In this document: positions 14,234-23,813 of the stretch, one piece after another | Layout of the letters: every line of letters begins with the position of its first letter | Numbering within the stretch: position 1 is the first letter of the stretch | Virus record (IMG/VR): IMGVR_UViG_3300025655_000199 | Coordinates: 1-29,306 of that record | DNA length: 29,306 nucleotides | Reading direction: 5' to 3' (one strand) | DNA from: a virus | Made by a program: the position numbers and the translations under genes | Notes under the pieces: model-generated | The model's input: the letters and a program-made list of their open reading frames with translations, nothing else | Told to the model about the DNA's origin: nothing | Databases searched by the model: none

Positions 14234-16299
14234 AATTTAGATAATCTTTCGATTTGGAAGCTAGCCTGTTGTGCACTTGTTACCTCATTTGCGATAACAT
14301 AAGTACGTATAGGCATAGATCCCATTGAGTTTAATTGGTTTGATGTGTTTTCAATGGTACCACCATCTGCGTATTGCGGCCTTGCGGTTGAGTTAAGGCT
14401 TTGTGCCATTGAAGCAACTCCAGGAACTTGCATTGCTGCGCGATTTATAATGTATTCGCCTCCTTCTGCTTCGATGGGAACTCCACCGTTTGCGTGTGAT
14501 GGACCTACAATGTATCCACCTAAAGCAGCTTTTGGTGGATTTTTAATTGTTTGTACGTTCTTTAAACCTGCAGCAATTGCGGCGCCTGCTGCTGCAACAC
14601 CAAGTGCTGGACCAACAACTGGAATTCCAGCAAGAGATTGGTATGCCTTAGTCGCAGAAAGAAATGTGTTAATATAGGCTTGTGCAATAGCAGCGGATTT
14701 ACCAGCTTCTGTCTCTTTACCAAGCAAATCCGAAAGTTGACCGTAAATATCACCAACTGCTTGTAAAGATGTTTGTAGGTTTGCTTGACGTTGCTGTGCT
14801 TCTGTCTTTGCAATCTGTGCACGCTTTTGTGCGTAGATCTCATCATTTGCAGTAACCAGTTGTTGGTACTGTTCACGAGTAATTAATTCATCGGTTAGCT
14901 GGCGATCCAATGCAGTTTGCGATGCAAGATACTCATTGTTAAGTTGCTCTTGTGCAGTGGTTGCTGTTGCGTTTTGTAAGGCAAGGAGTTGATCATCAAA
15001 AGCACGTTGCTTTTGTAACTTAGTTGCTTCATCCTGTGCTTTCTTATCTGCTTCGGTTTTAGCAGCGGCATCGTTTGTCTGTTGAACCTTTTCATTATAC
15101 GCATTTACACGCTGGATACCTAATTGGTTATAGTATTCTTCAAGTTGCGCAATTTGATCTGCGGTTGCACCTTTTGCTTTTAATGATTCTATTGCTGCTG
15201 TCTTTTCTGCAGCAAGCGTTTGGTTAATTGCTTCTAACTCATCGGTAAGGGTTTGAAGACGAAGTTTTTCAAGAGCTGCTGCAACATCTTTAGCATCTTG
15301 AATTTTCTTATCTTTTTCTTCTTTTCGTTTTGCAGCGGCTTCTTTAACACGTTCGTTCTCTTCTTTACGTAGTTCTCTTTCGGCTTTACCTGCGTCGTAA
15401 ATAGTATTGTTTAACTGTGTTTGAGAATCAATAAGTGATGCTTGTGTTTCTGCAATTTTAAGTTCTAATTCTCTACGCTTTTCATAGTTTTTCTCTAATG
15501 CTAACTGTGCTTTAAGCTCCGCAAGGTTTGCTTGCGTAAGAGCGATTTGGTTCTTTGCAAGTTTTTGTGTTGCAGCATTAACCTTTTGTAACGCAGCAAG
15601 ACGTTCATCATATGATAATGTAGTATCCTCTAAAACTTTCTTTTGACCTTCAATCTCTTTGTTGAGTTTAGCATTCTCAACTGTAAGTTTTTTGGTTTGT
15701 TCAAATAGAGTCTTTTGCGCTTTAAAAAGAGTATCCGTTTTCTTTGCTGCTTCAACCGCTTTACCTCCAATACCTACAATTCCATCAATAAAACCTCCAA
15801 AGTCTAAGTTAACCAATGCCATAAAGGCTTCGGTAAGACCATCCATGATTGCACCTAAAACGTTAAGAGCAGTCTGTAATGCCTTTGCGCCACCTTCAAA
15901 GTTTTTAAACCAACCAACGAGTGCGGTAATTGCTGCAATTAAAAGTGGTATACCCAATGCAGATAAGCCAACTGCAAGACCTTTTGCTGCTTTAGTTCCA
16001 AGTCCTAATGCTTCACCAAACCCTTTGATTGCGTTAACACCACCAGCAAATCCTTTTTTAAGATCTCCTGTAAATCCAGCGAAATCTTCTTTAAGGCCTT
16101 TAATTCTTTTTGATACTGGACCTAAAGAATCCTCTTGTTTTTTAGCAGCGTCTTTGGCTTGTTCACCTGTTTTCTTAGCAGCATCTCCAGCTTTTTTGCT
16201 TTCTTGTTCTGTTTTCTTAATTACTTTTTGTAGCTCATCAAAGTCCTTAACGGCCTGTGTTACACCATTAATAGTAATCGTAATCTCTGCTTGTGCCAT
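14230..16299 (-). CDS. Tail tape measure protein, 689 aa
   Basis: Sets tail length and is ejected with DNA. N-terminus MAQAEITITINGVTQAVKDF; Lys/Ala/Glu-rich coiled coils (about 20-65, 190-350 and 380-530); hydrophobic stretches near 105-128 (GLAVGLSALGIPLLIAAITA) and 560-595 (VVGPALGVAAAGAAIAAGLK); and the usual C-terminal GGYIVGPSHANGGVPIEAEG and EYIINRAAM. With about 0.15 nm per residue, the family rule, a tail near 100 nm is expected. No sheath gene was seen, so a long non-contractile tail is likely. It follows the tail-tip genes here rather than preceding them. Confidence 0.9.
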   Translation of the reverse strand: MAQAEITITINGVTQAVKDFDELQKVIKKTEQESKKAGDAAKKTGEQAKDAAKKQEDSLGPVSKRIKGLKEDFAGFTGDLKKGFAGGVNAIKGFGEALGLGTKAAKGLAVGLSALGIPLLIAAITALVGWFKNFEGGAKALQTALNVLGAIMDGLTEAFMALVNLDFGGFIDGIVGIGGKAVEAAKKTDTLFKAQKTLFEQTKKLTVENAKLNKEIEGQKKVLEDTTLSYDERLAALQKVNAATQKLAKNQIALTQANLAELKAQLALEKNYEKRRELELKIAETQASLIDSQTQLNNTIYDAGKAERELRKEENERVKEAAAKRKEEKDKKIQDAKDVAAALEKLRLQTLTDELEAINQTLAAEKTAAIESLKAKGATADQIAQLEEYYNQLGIQRVNAYNEKVQQTNDAAAKTEADKKAQDEATKLQKQRAFDDQLLALQNATATTAQEQLNNEYLASQTALDRQLTDELITREQYQQLVTANDEIYAQKRAQIAKTEAQQRQANLQTSLQAVGDIYGQLSDLLGKETEAGKSAAIAQAYINTFLSATKAYQSLAGIPVVGPALGVAAAGAAIAAGLKNVQTIKNPPKAALGGYIVGPSHANGGVPIEAEGGEYIINRAAMQVPGVASMAQSLNSTARPQYADGGTIENTSNQLNSMGSMPIRTYVIANEVTSAQQASFQIERLSKL

Positions 16300-16320
16300 A
16301 TAATATTAGATATTCAATTT

Positions 16321-19300
16321 TTACAGATTGTACCTAGTTGATAAGTAACTTGCGAAGTTTGCTCTATCGGTTGCATCAAGATCTTTGTGTAACATCCACA
16401 TCTCTACAAGTTGACCTTGAAAATAATTAGTACCACCCAATGTATTAGGTACGGGTACTCCATTACCTAAATCTACTCCTGCGGTAAGCCATGCAGTTGT
16501 TGATGCCCAGGTTCCATTTATGTTACCAGTTCCACTCAATACAGAAACATCATCTTTACGGTAATCATAAGCACCTGTTGAAGCCTTATAAGTAGCCATC
16601 ATCCAATTTGCTGTAGTCCATGAGGCATTTGTTCCTAAAACTTGTACTGTAGGAGAATTTGCAACCTGGTTATCAAATCTAGTAAATGCAGATCCGCCAC
16701 TTCCAAACCCAAAAGTACTAAAGGTTAGAGCTCCACCAGTGCGTGATAAAAGACCTAAGAACTGTTGACCGGTGTGTCCTGTTTTATAAACATACATAAA
16801 TGCGGTATCTTCACCCGCAGTATGTGGCATATAGTTAGGATATGTCAAAGGAGATATAAGATACTCTAAATTCAATCTAGTGAAAGAAATAGAAGGTTTG
16901 TTATTGAAATTAGCATCTGTTGCGTTCCATACTGGTTGACGCGCTGCAGTTGCTTGTGATAGAGGAATCGATTGAATAATATCCTCCCAACTTGCAACAT
17001 CGGATCCGTTCAATGTAATTCCTTCCGAAGCTCTCCACCAACCTTGTGTTTCGGTTGGAACTGTTTGTACTTGGAATGCTTGAGTGTCGACATCTGTAGC
17101 ATATCCGTTATATGCAGTAAGAGTAACCGTACGAGATGGGAACAACTCTGTGCCAGCAACACGATCGTAAACGTGAATTGGGTTAGTTGCAGTTGAAGTA
17201 TTACCATCACCAAAATTCCATAGGTAATTTGTGGCACCTGTTGTTGTATTGGTAAACGTTACAGTGATACCATCTTCTGCTATTGAATATGTAAAACCAG
17301 CCACAGGTGGAGTTAAAGTAAAATTTAATAACTTCAACATTTCAACCTGGGTAGATTGTGTTTCACCTATCTGTAGATCCTTGATTTTGAGAACCCTATA
17401 GTAAGAATCCTTTACAAAGATAACGTCTTTGAATTGGAAATCTTTGAGATCGTAGTGGTTTAACACAAAGTTACCGATAAACTTACGAGCGAATGGTGAA
17501 TACTGCTCATTTACAAAATCCTCCCAGTACTCTTCGTAAACAGTGGGTTGCCCGCTTACAGAGTTAGTAAGTGTTTCGATATAGTAAGGTGGCTCGTCCT
17601 CAAAGTTTAGATTGAGACCCGTTGCACCAGTTGCACCAGGAGGTTGCAAATACGGAGACATAAGTGGATATGTGCTCGAAGAACCGGTTGCTCCTAGGTC
17701 TGTGTCGTAATACCATGTGTAACCACCATTACGTTTACCATTGTAGAAACAGAGACGAATGTTTGGTCGAATAGGTACCACTTTAGCGTAGTTGCCAGTG
17801 GCTTGTGCGTTTTCATCTGCCTCTACGTTTACCAATCGAGGTAACACGAAATCTGTAGATGATACCGTACCTGTTGCGCCAGTTGCTCCACCGATTATGC
17901 TTGTAAGAATCGTTGGTGAAAAGATAGGTTCAAAGGTTCGTTGTTCATTCAACAGCTCTTGTTGTGAATCATAGATGTATGTGCCAAAGACCTCTTTGAA
18001 TTTGGTCTCATTCTCAAGATTGAAAAAGTCTGCATCGCTTTTGTATGCAAATCTAATTGTTGCGGTGTTGTTGAAGAAGATAGGTTCGATCTGGAAATCC
18101 ACAGAGGTATCCAGTTTATCTGTCCAGTCACGTAAAACACCACTACCAATATAATCATTGTAGGGCTCAATGATTAGGTTATTTTCATTCGCAGGATCTG
18201 GTGCAACTACAAGTTTAAACAGATTCACAATTGATTTGAAAAAATCGATTGTTTTAATGTTGTCCTGTAAGAGTGCGCATGGATTCGTAAGCTCAATAGG
18301 TGCAAATGTGCAACTAAAGGTTGCCTCTTGACAATAGAATGTGAGTGCGCTTACAACCCAAGAACCAACAACTACAAATATAATTTCGTCTCCTGCGTTT
18401 AGGGTAAGTGAAAGAGTACCACTAAATGGAGATGTAAGAGATGTTGAACCTGGTGTACCATTTGTACCTAATAATACTGGAGTACCATTGAGGTAATAGT
18501 AGTAATCATGTTGTATAGAACCTACAGGTGCTACTGCAGTATAAAATATTGCAGACCATTCAAAAACATAATCACCAGTAGTTGGTGCAATAAAAGTAGT
18601 ATTGCTCATTACTTCACTGGGATCCGAAATAGTAACAGGAAACTCTATTGTTTGTGGAATCGTAGAAATTGGTGTAAGGGTTTGCCCCAGGTTCAATACC
18701 TCAAACTCACCAGAACCAATCTCTGTGTTGATTACAGATTGCGCTGTGTTACCAGTAGCGTTTACATACAAACCATCAAATAGGGTTGAAGTAAAGAAGT
18801 TTGAAGTGTATGTGTAATCGGTTCCACTAAAGATTTTATCGATAAGGTATTTTGCACGAATCCATGGACGGAAGTAGGTACGATCGATTCTGTTAGCTCC
18901 AATTGTGAATGGCTTTGAATAACCTGTGTAACCTGTGCGTTGTACTCCAACCTGTGCCTCAATAGGTGTGCCATCGTCATTCCAGGAGTAACCCATATCA
19001 ATCAAGGGATACACAATATCTCCAGATAATAATCCATTTGAGGTGCCTGCAACAGCATCCCAGGATGTAACAATGTTACTCATTAGAAGATCGTGATCGA
19101 GGTCAAAACAGAGCAGGGAGTTTAGGAAACCCTCACCAACTTGGCCTGCAAAATCTTTGGATTCACCAAGGAAGAATATCTCGTAATCTGTTCTATCCGA
19201 AAACTCGTTTGTGTAAATCTTGTTGAGACGAATCTGGCCTTTACTAAAATACTCTCCATCCACAAAGATCTCTGCGGGTACCTTGACGCTTACATCATAA

Positions 19301-20277
19301 TCGGTTGAGTTGACGTAGAAAGCGTTTTGAAAGAATTTGTTGTTAGTGCCAGTGGCTGGAATCCTAAAGGTACGTGAGAAGTTACTTGAGATAACAGGCA
19401 ACTCTTGGTAATCATCGATTTGGAAGTTAAGCAACATTGGATTCTCATCATACAGATCGAGGTACACCTTGCTTTCGGTAAGGTTAGTGCCAAGGTATGG
19501 TGATTGGATATCGTAACGAAGCAGCATGTAGTTTGCCAATTCATTGAGATCCTCTTGTCTCAAGAAACCTTTTGTAACAATTATTTCACAAATGTAACCA
19601 TCAAGGAAGTTTGCGGGTGCACCAGATTGGCCGTTTGCACCAACCCAGAATGGATCAAAAGAGCGAAGAGCCAGGTTTGCAGTAGCAGCGCCAGCTGGTG
19701 TAAGGAACTGTTCGTTAGAGAAAACATTGATTGCACTGGTACCACCAGAGTGATTATAAGATACACCAGTCCAGTTTAGATTTAGAACGTCTGCATCAAC
19801 ATCTGTAGCTGTAGCAATACCAGCATCTGGGTGACCAATTCGAGTATCAAGCGTGGAAGCTGCTGTAAACAGGGTTGCGAGGGTAAACACAGTTCCTGCA
19901 GAAACACCCTGTGAGTACACATACTCGGTTGTACCAGTGGTTTTACCACGTTGTACTGTGATGATTGACACATCGTCACCTGCAGTAAAGGAGAGACCAG
20001 CACTACCACCACTCATGTATTGTGATGAAGCAGAGAAAAACTCAAGTGCTGCTTGACCGTTTGCTTGGCTTGTAGATGCTAGGTAACCTGGTCTCAATAG
20101 AGCATTTGGCTGTGTAAGGTTACGTCCACCTATTTGATCTGTCCATTGCGATACGATATTTGATGGAGCTGTAATCCCTAAATCGGCTCTCCACCAGTGC
20201 ACTGCATTTGATAAATCTCTAGGTGTCCACTGTGCTCGTGGATCTGTTGCAAGTAATTGAACTTTAGATTGTGCCAT
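16321..20277 (-). CDS. Large tail-tip protein with two LamG-like lectin modules and a PKD domain, 1318 aa
   Basis: Residues about 20-256: LamG/concanavalin-like module (VHWWRADLGITAPSNIVSQW ... LNELANYMLLRYDI). About 265-500: tail/baseplate core (LLNFQIDDYQELPVISSNFS, FRIPATGTNNKFFQNAFYVN) of the kind found in Bacteroidota phage tips. About 550-680: C1q-like jelly roll (FIAPTTGDYVFEWSAIFY, LNAGDEIIFVVVGSWVV). About 690-985: second core part with short GATGATG inserts. About 988-1074: PKD domain (YLWNFGDGNTSTATNPIHVY). About 1075-1318: second LamG module (GWWRASEGITLNGSDVASWE). Likely the central tail tip and receptor-binding protein. One base separates it from the upstream gene. Confidence 0.75.
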   Translation of the reverse strand: MAQSKVQLLATDPRAQWTPRDLSNAVHWWRADLGITAPSNIVSQWTDQIGGRNLTQPNALLRPGYLASTSQANGQAALEFFSASSQYMSGGSAGLSFTAGDDVSIITVQRGKTTGTTEYVYSQGVSAGTVFTLATLFTAASTLDTRIGHPDAGIATATDVDADVLNLNWTGVSYNHSGGTSAINVFSNEQFLTPAGAATANLALRSFDPFWVGANGQSGAPANFLDGYICEIIVTKGFLRQEDLNELANYMLLRYDIQSPYLGTNLTESKVYLDLYDENPMLLNFQIDDYQELPVISSNFSRTFRIPATGTNNKFFQNAFYVNSTDYDVSVKVPAEIFVDGEYFSKGQIRLNKIYTNEFSDRTDYEIFFLGESKDFAGQVGEGFLNSLLCFDLDHDLLMSNIVTSWDAVAGTSNGLLSGDIVYPLIDMGYSWNDDGTPIEAQVGVQRTGYTGYSKPFTIGANRIDRTYFRPWIRAKYLIDKIFSGTDYTYTSNFFTSTLFDGLYVNATGNTAQSVINTEIGSGEFEVLNLGQTLTPISTIPQTIEFPVTISDPSEVMSNTTFIAPTTGDYVFEWSAIFYTAVAPVGSIQHDYYYYLNGTPVLLGTNGTPGSTSLTSPFSGTLSLTLNAGDEIIFVVVGSWVVSALTFYCQEATFSCTFAPIELTNPCALLQDNIKTIDFFKSIVNLFKLVVAPDPANENNLIIEPYNDYIGSGVLRDWTDKLDTSVDFQIEPIFFNNTATIRFAYKSDADFFNLENETKFKEVFGTYIYDSQQELLNEQRTFEPIFSPTILTSIIGGATGATGTVSSTDFVLPRLVNVEADENAQATGNYAKVVPIRPNIRLCFYNGKRNGGYTWYYDTDLGATGSSSTYPLMSPYLQPPGATGATGLNLNFEDEPPYYIETLTNSVSGQPTVYEEYWEDFVNEQYSPFARKFIGNFVLNHYDLKDFQFKDVIFVKDSYYRVLKIKDLQIGETQSTQVEMLKLLNFTLTPPVAGFTYSIAEDGITVTFTNTTTGATNYLWNFGDGNTSTATNPIHVYDRVAGTELFPSRTVTLTAYNGYATDVDTQAFQVQTVPTETQGWWRASEGITLNGSDVASWEDIIQSIPLSQATAARQPVWNATDANFNNKPSISFTRLNLEYLISPLTYPNYMPHTAGEDTAFMYVYKTGHTGQQFLGLLSRTGGALTFSTFGFGSGGSAFTRFDNQVANSPTVQVLGTNASWTTANWMMATYKASTGAYDYRKDDVSVLSGTGNINGTWASTTAWLTAGVDLGNGVPVPNTLGGTNYFQGQLVEMWMLHKDLDATDRANFASYLSTRYNL

Positions 20278-20278
20278 A

Positions 20279-21766
20279 TTATCCTCTTTGTACTCTTGGA
20301 TTTACTGCGGTGTTAAATGTAATGGTATAACGGAAAAGCTTGTCGCGACCAAAAGTTTGATACTCGTATTGGTTGCTTGTTAACTCAACGCTTTGCCACT
20401 TACCATCCCAATAGATGTTTACACTAGGTGAAACAAAAAGGCTACGTAAGTACTCTCCTTCCAATTCACTCATATAATCTGTTTGTGCAGTCCATGATTG
20501 TACGATAGATGTAGAATAGGTTCTGCTACCACGGTTGTGTGGGTTAATTGAATAAGTAGAATCGCTCCATGTGCCTGGTAACTGGTAATAGTTGTTACGA
20601 GTTATGTTATCGGTTTCTGTGTTACGTTTGTAGAACGTGTAATAGTCATGGGTACCCGTAGATCCAATCCAGCTAAATCGTATAGGTTCAAATTTCTGGC
20701 AATCATAAGAAACCACATCGTATCTCATTTCATAGATTGGATCCAATAAGAAATCCGAAATATCCGTAAAGTCCGTGGGATCCAGTGTTGGTTGTAATTG
20801 ATCTGTCCAGTAACAACTATCAAAAGTCCAAATACGAACAAAGTAATGTGAAAGGTTTGCTGCAGTAGGAGCAGTACACCATAGGTTTACGGGATATGAT
20901 CCACTGGCATCAATATCTTTTAGGTTTTGTGGACCAACACCAAACTGTCCAATGTAATCTTCAACATTAAATGTATAGGGACCGTGATCGTTGATAGTTG
21001 CACGAGGACCTACATTAAACGTACCAGATAGGGTTGCAAAGGTTTGTTCGTTTGCACCAGCAGTTGTATAATAATCAAACTGGATTACATAGGGTGCAAA
21101 GTTGTAAGTATCAAATGTCGCTGCATTATCGAGGTAATTCCACCAAGACAGGGTTGCATACTCATCCAATGCTATACGTTGATTAAGACCTGTAAGAGTG
21201 CCAGTTACATCACGATACGGGAAATCTGTAAGGTATCTCCAATCAACAGTTGTAACACCCATATCATTTATATTACCCTCACAAGCTTCTACTGTAAGAT
21301 CTGGTGCATATAATAAAGTGTTAGGTAACCAATTTAATTCGTAAAAATCTTTGTACCCATTCAACACATATTTGTAACCCGAGTAGTTGGTCCAAGAGAT
21401 GACGTTATCGGTAACAGAGCCATAACGGATTCTGTATTTGAGAATCACATTACCACCGTTAGAGGTACCACCAAAATCCTCGTTACCGTTTGTTCCAGCA
21501 ATAATCGTTTCAAAAGCAGGGTATGGAGTGTCAAAATCTGGCGCATCAAACTCTGGCGACAGGTAACTTTGCAAAAGCTTTGAAGCATCAAAGATACATT
21601 TACCTGCAGGGTTTGCTGGTTGTTGGAAGGTTGCCACTGTGTTGCCGTCAACCTCGACTGCGAGAGCGTATGCATCCTCTACAGACGTAAGACCAGAAAG
21701 AACCCATACATTGGGTCCTACCACTAGGTTCTCATCGCTGGGTACTTGTGTAATTGAAATCGCCAT
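20279..21766 (-). CDS. Tail or baseplate protein, 495 aa
   Basis: Starts MAISITQVPSDENLVVGPNV. Beta-rich with many Tyr, Trp, Asn and Asp residues (FDASKLLQSYLSPEFDAP, DFYELNWLPNTLLYA). The C-terminus SNQYEYQTFGRDKLFRYTIT looks like a structural beta domain. Its start overlaps the chaperone stop (TAATG) and it is followed after one base by the tail-tip protein, so the two are probably made together and contact each other in the tail tip. A distal-tail role is inferred from position. Confidence 0.55.
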   Translation of the reverse strand: MAISITQVPSDENLVVGPNVWVLSGLTSVEDAYALAVEVDGNTVATFQQPANPAGKCIFDASKLLQSYLSPEFDAPDFDTPYPAFETIIAGTNGNEDFGGTSNGGNVILKYRIRYGSVTDNVISWTNYSGYKYVLNGYKDFYELNWLPNTLLYAPDLTVEACEGNINDMGVTTVDWRYLTDFPYRDVTGTLTGLNQRIALDEYATLSWWNYLDNAATFDTYNFAPYVIQFDYYTTAGANEQTFATLSGTFNVGPRATINDHGPYTFNVEDYIGQFGVGPQNLKDIDASGSYPVNLWCTAPTAANLSHYFVRIWTFDSCYWTDQLQPTLDPTDFTDISDFLLDPIYEMRYDVVSYDCQKFEPIRFSWIGSTGTHDYYTFYKRNTETDNITRNNYYQLPGTWSDSTYSINPHNRGSRTYSTSIVQSWTAQTDYMSELEGEYLRSLFVSPSVNIYWDGKWQSVELTSNQYEYQTFGRDKLFRYTITFNTAVNPRVQRG

Positions 21767-22476
21767 TATGCTTTTTTCATTTTATTTTGTAATTCAACCA
21801 TGTGCATACGTTCTTCGTTCATCTTTGTTTTTTTCCAAGCAAGCCAGTTAAATGCTTCTCTAAATGGACGTCTTACAACATAATCAATGTTTTCAAACTT
21901 ACCATCACAAAGAACCATTACAGACTCATACCAAGCGTGTGCTGGAGTTAACCTCTTATCATCTGGTGAACTTTCTTCTGTAAGATGTGTATCCTTATAG
22001 TCAAACAGTTCTTTGTAACTCTGGTATACAGAACGACGCCAAGAGTTATAGTTTACAATTGCTGGATAGGCGATTGTGATATCTAAAGCCTTTGCCTTTT
22101 CGATTGGCATTTTATAAAGACTAGAAATTAATTGATCTATTTTAGCATCAATTGCAATTACATCTAAATCTATAAACTCACCAAGCGTAAGGGTTTCTAG
22201 GTTTAACAAGGTGTACTCATCAATCTTTGATTGTATACCTTTACTTGTAAGGTTAAGGCTTGCGAAAACAAGAGAAATAGCAAATGTAAGCATCTCTGGA
22301 TCTTCGGTTTCCATTAGTTGTAACGGACCGATAGGTGCACCTGTAGCCGCAGCAACTATGTAAGGCCATTCATCCTTTTGCTTGATGTTCCAATTAGAAA
22401 GCTTCATCCATTTTTCAACAGTAAAACTATCTGGAATCTCGTATGATTTGTCCTCTATCCTTACTGCGAACTTCAT
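21766..22476 (-). CDS. Tail assembly chaperone-like protein, 236 aa
   Basis: Begins MKFAVRIEDKSYEIPDSFTV followed by a helical region (LETLTLGEFIDLDVIAIDAK) and a C-terminal FNWLAWKKTKMNEERMHMVE, a pattern I associate with tail assembly chaperones, which coat the tape measure before tube growth. Soluble and helical. There is no visible slippery sequence giving the G/GT type frameshift product. Start overlaps the upstream gp10-like gene by four bases and its stop overlaps the next start (TAATG). Confidence 0.5.
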   Translation of the reverse strand: MKFAVRIEDKSYEIPDSFTVEKWMKLSNWNIKQKDEWPYIVAAATGAPIGPLQLMETEDPEMLTFAISLVFASLNLTSKGIQSKIDEYTLLNLETLTLGEFIDLDVIAIDAKIDQLISSLYKMPIEKAKALDITIAYPAIVNYNSWRRSVYQSYKELFDYKDTHLTEESSPDDKRLTPAHAWYESVMVLCDGKFENIDYVVRRPFREAFNWLAWKKTKMNEERMHMVELQNKMKKA

Positions 22477-22949
22477 TGTGTTGTGCTTGTTTGTAATATT
22501 GATTGTATTGCTGTAGCTAAATCTTCTCCGAACTCATCCACAAATGGTTGCGGTATAATTGGTTCTCCTGTTAATGGATTCGTTGCCCAGCCAGTTGCCC
22601 TTAATCCAAACTTTCTTATATTTACACGTATTCCATATTCATAATCATCATCTCCAACAACATATGATGATAAATTACCACCAACTGGAGCAAGTGTACC
22701 ATACTTTGTACGTTTATCTTTAAATGAAAATGGAGAGTTAGGTGCTTTATCGGATGAAACAACACCACGAACACCTAAATCCTGGTATACTCCATACTCT
22801 AAGTAACTAATAACTAAACCGTCTTCATCTACTCCGTATGTTATAGAATCTCTAAGTGCACCTGTTTTTCTTGGAGCCCGTTCTTTTAAGTATTGAACAA
22901 GCTTGGTTCCAAATACATTTAACGCTTGGATGTATTCTTCTTCTAGCAT
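22473..22949 (-). CDS. HK97 gp10-like head-tail/tail completion protein, 158 aa
   Basis: YLKERAPRKTGALRDSITYG near residues 18-38 is the signature of the HK97-gp10/minor tail completion family (basic helix, then KTGxLRxSI). A beta-rich remainder includes LEYGVYQDLGVRG and a C-terminal PFVDEFGEDLATAIQSIL helix. Such proteins complete the head-tail joint. It overlaps both neighbours (TAATG at the start, ATGA at the end). Confidence 0.7.
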   Translation of the reverse strand: MLEEEYIQALNVFGTKLVQYLKERAPRKTGALRDSITYGVDEDGLVISYLEYGVYQDLGVRGVVSSDKAPNSPFSFKDKRTKYGTLAPVGGNLSSYVVGDDDYEYGIRVNIRKFGLRATGWATNPLTGEPIIPQPFVDEFGEDLATAIQSILQTSTTQ

Positions 22950-23401
22950 TACTTAAATGGCGCGATACATTTATCCAGCGCGAACGGAGTCTCTATTTGT
23001 ATTTGAAAGGTAGCACCGCTTAAAGAGTTATCAAACCTTTCAACGAATGGTATCACTGTAAGCGGTAGGATCACATCACCATCTGGACGTGGCACGCTAA
23101 AGTTCCAATACGCAATCAAGTCTTGGCCAATCTGGATCATATCCGAGATTGTGTTAGTCTCCTTATCCATGTTTGGTTTAACACGATCTGCGATGATAAG
23201 GTTAAAGTTGTACAGCATTCTGCCCTGCGCAAGTTGTCCACCTGTTGGTTGTAAAAACACATAAGGATACACCGCAGGATTTTGATTATCTTTGTTTCCT
23301 ACTTCAAAATCGCTAAGTAATGGGCTTGTGCTAAACTCATTTACTTGGTAATGAAGGTTGCAAGCCTGCTTGAATAAATCAATGATATCTTCGTATGTCA
23401 T
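22949..23401 (-). CDS. Probable tail terminator/neck protein, 150 aa
   Basis: First gene of the tail run, starting at 23401. Layout MTYEDIIDLFKQACNLHYQV, a VYPYVFLQPTGGQL segment, LIIADRVKPNMDKETNTISD and a final ATFQIQIETPFALDKC resembles small neck or tail-terminator proteins: an N-terminal helix followed by a beta sheet with a long helix, near 150 aa. No enzyme motif. Function is inferred from size, pattern and position before the gp10-like gene. Confidence 0.5.
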   Translation of the reverse strand: MTYEDIIDLFKQACNLHYQVNEFSTSPLLSDFEVGNKDNQNPAVYPYVFLQPTGGQLAQGRMLYNFNLIIADRVKPNMDKETNTISDMIQIGQDLIAYWNFSVPRPDGDVILPLTVIPFVERFDNSLSGATFQIQIETPFALDKCIAPFK

Positions 23402-23440
23402 ATATTATTAGATATTTCTTTAGATAAATTTGATTAAGGA

Positions 23441-23495
23441 TTTTTTTATTACGAAGATTTGTATTATATTTACACTGTAATTCAAAGTGGATTAC
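23441..23495 (+). promoter_or_regulatory. Cassette promoter and 5' leader hairpin, copy 2
   Basis: TTTTTTTATTAC (23441-23452), TATATTTA (23465-23472), four bases, then GTAATTC (23477-23483) pairing with GGATTAC (23489-23495) around loop AAAGT. The stem has a U-G pair in the sixth position, as in the copy at 7459. Confidence 0.7.
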
Positions 23496-23519
23496 AACGT
23501 TCATTTAATTTTTTTAATA

Positions 23520-23771
23520 ATGACAGAATTTGAATTTCATCAACGGATTCCCAGTCAAAAAGATAATTATTTTATACGACTTACAGAAAACAACATTGTT
23601 TGTCTTTATAATTATTTTATTGAAGATGATGAAGCGTATACTCAATTTGTTCGTTTCTATCCTACAACATATGAAAAAGCGATTGATATAATTCATCATC
23701 TTATGGAAATAATAGATGATGAAGAAAAATTACGACAATATACTGGAGAATGGGAAGTAAAGCTTCATTAG
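23520..23771 (+). CDS. Small unknown protein, 83 aa
   Basis: The frame is open from a GTG at 23487, but that codon lies inside the leader hairpin. The ATG at 23520, after an AT-rich leader, is the sensible start and gives MTEFEFHQRIPSQKDNYFIR. Acidic and soluble, with FYPTTYEKAIDIIHHLMEII as a likely helix. No known motif. Flanked by its own promoter and terminator in the gap between the tail run and the terminase run. Confidence 0.7.
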   Translation: MTEFEFHQRIPSQKDNYFIRLTENNIVCLYNYFIEDDEAYTQFVRFYPTTYEKAIDIIHHLMEIIDDEEKLRQYTGEWEVKLH

Positions 23772-23773
23772 GT

Positions 23774-23806
23774 ATAGGTGCTCTAGAAATAGGGCACCTA
23801 TTTTTT
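23774..23806 (+). terminator. Terminator after the 83-aa gene
   Basis: ATAGGTGC (23774-23781) pairs with GCACCTAT (23794-23801) around a 12-base loop, followed by a run of T. It begins three bases after the stop. Confidence 0.85.
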
Positions 23807-23813
23807 CACAAAA

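Noticed and set aside
15659-16303. Plus-strand ORF of 214 aa opposite the tape measure gene
   Set aside because: It is the reverse-strand shadow of a Lys/Ala-rich coiled-coil gene, rich in Ser, Pro and Leu, with no promoter or coupling; the minus-strand tape measure explains the sequence.
21766-22476. Programmed frameshift in the tail chaperone gene (G/GT type)
   Set aside because: No slippery heptamer with an extended second frame was seen near the 3' end; the gene ends with a TAATG overlap.
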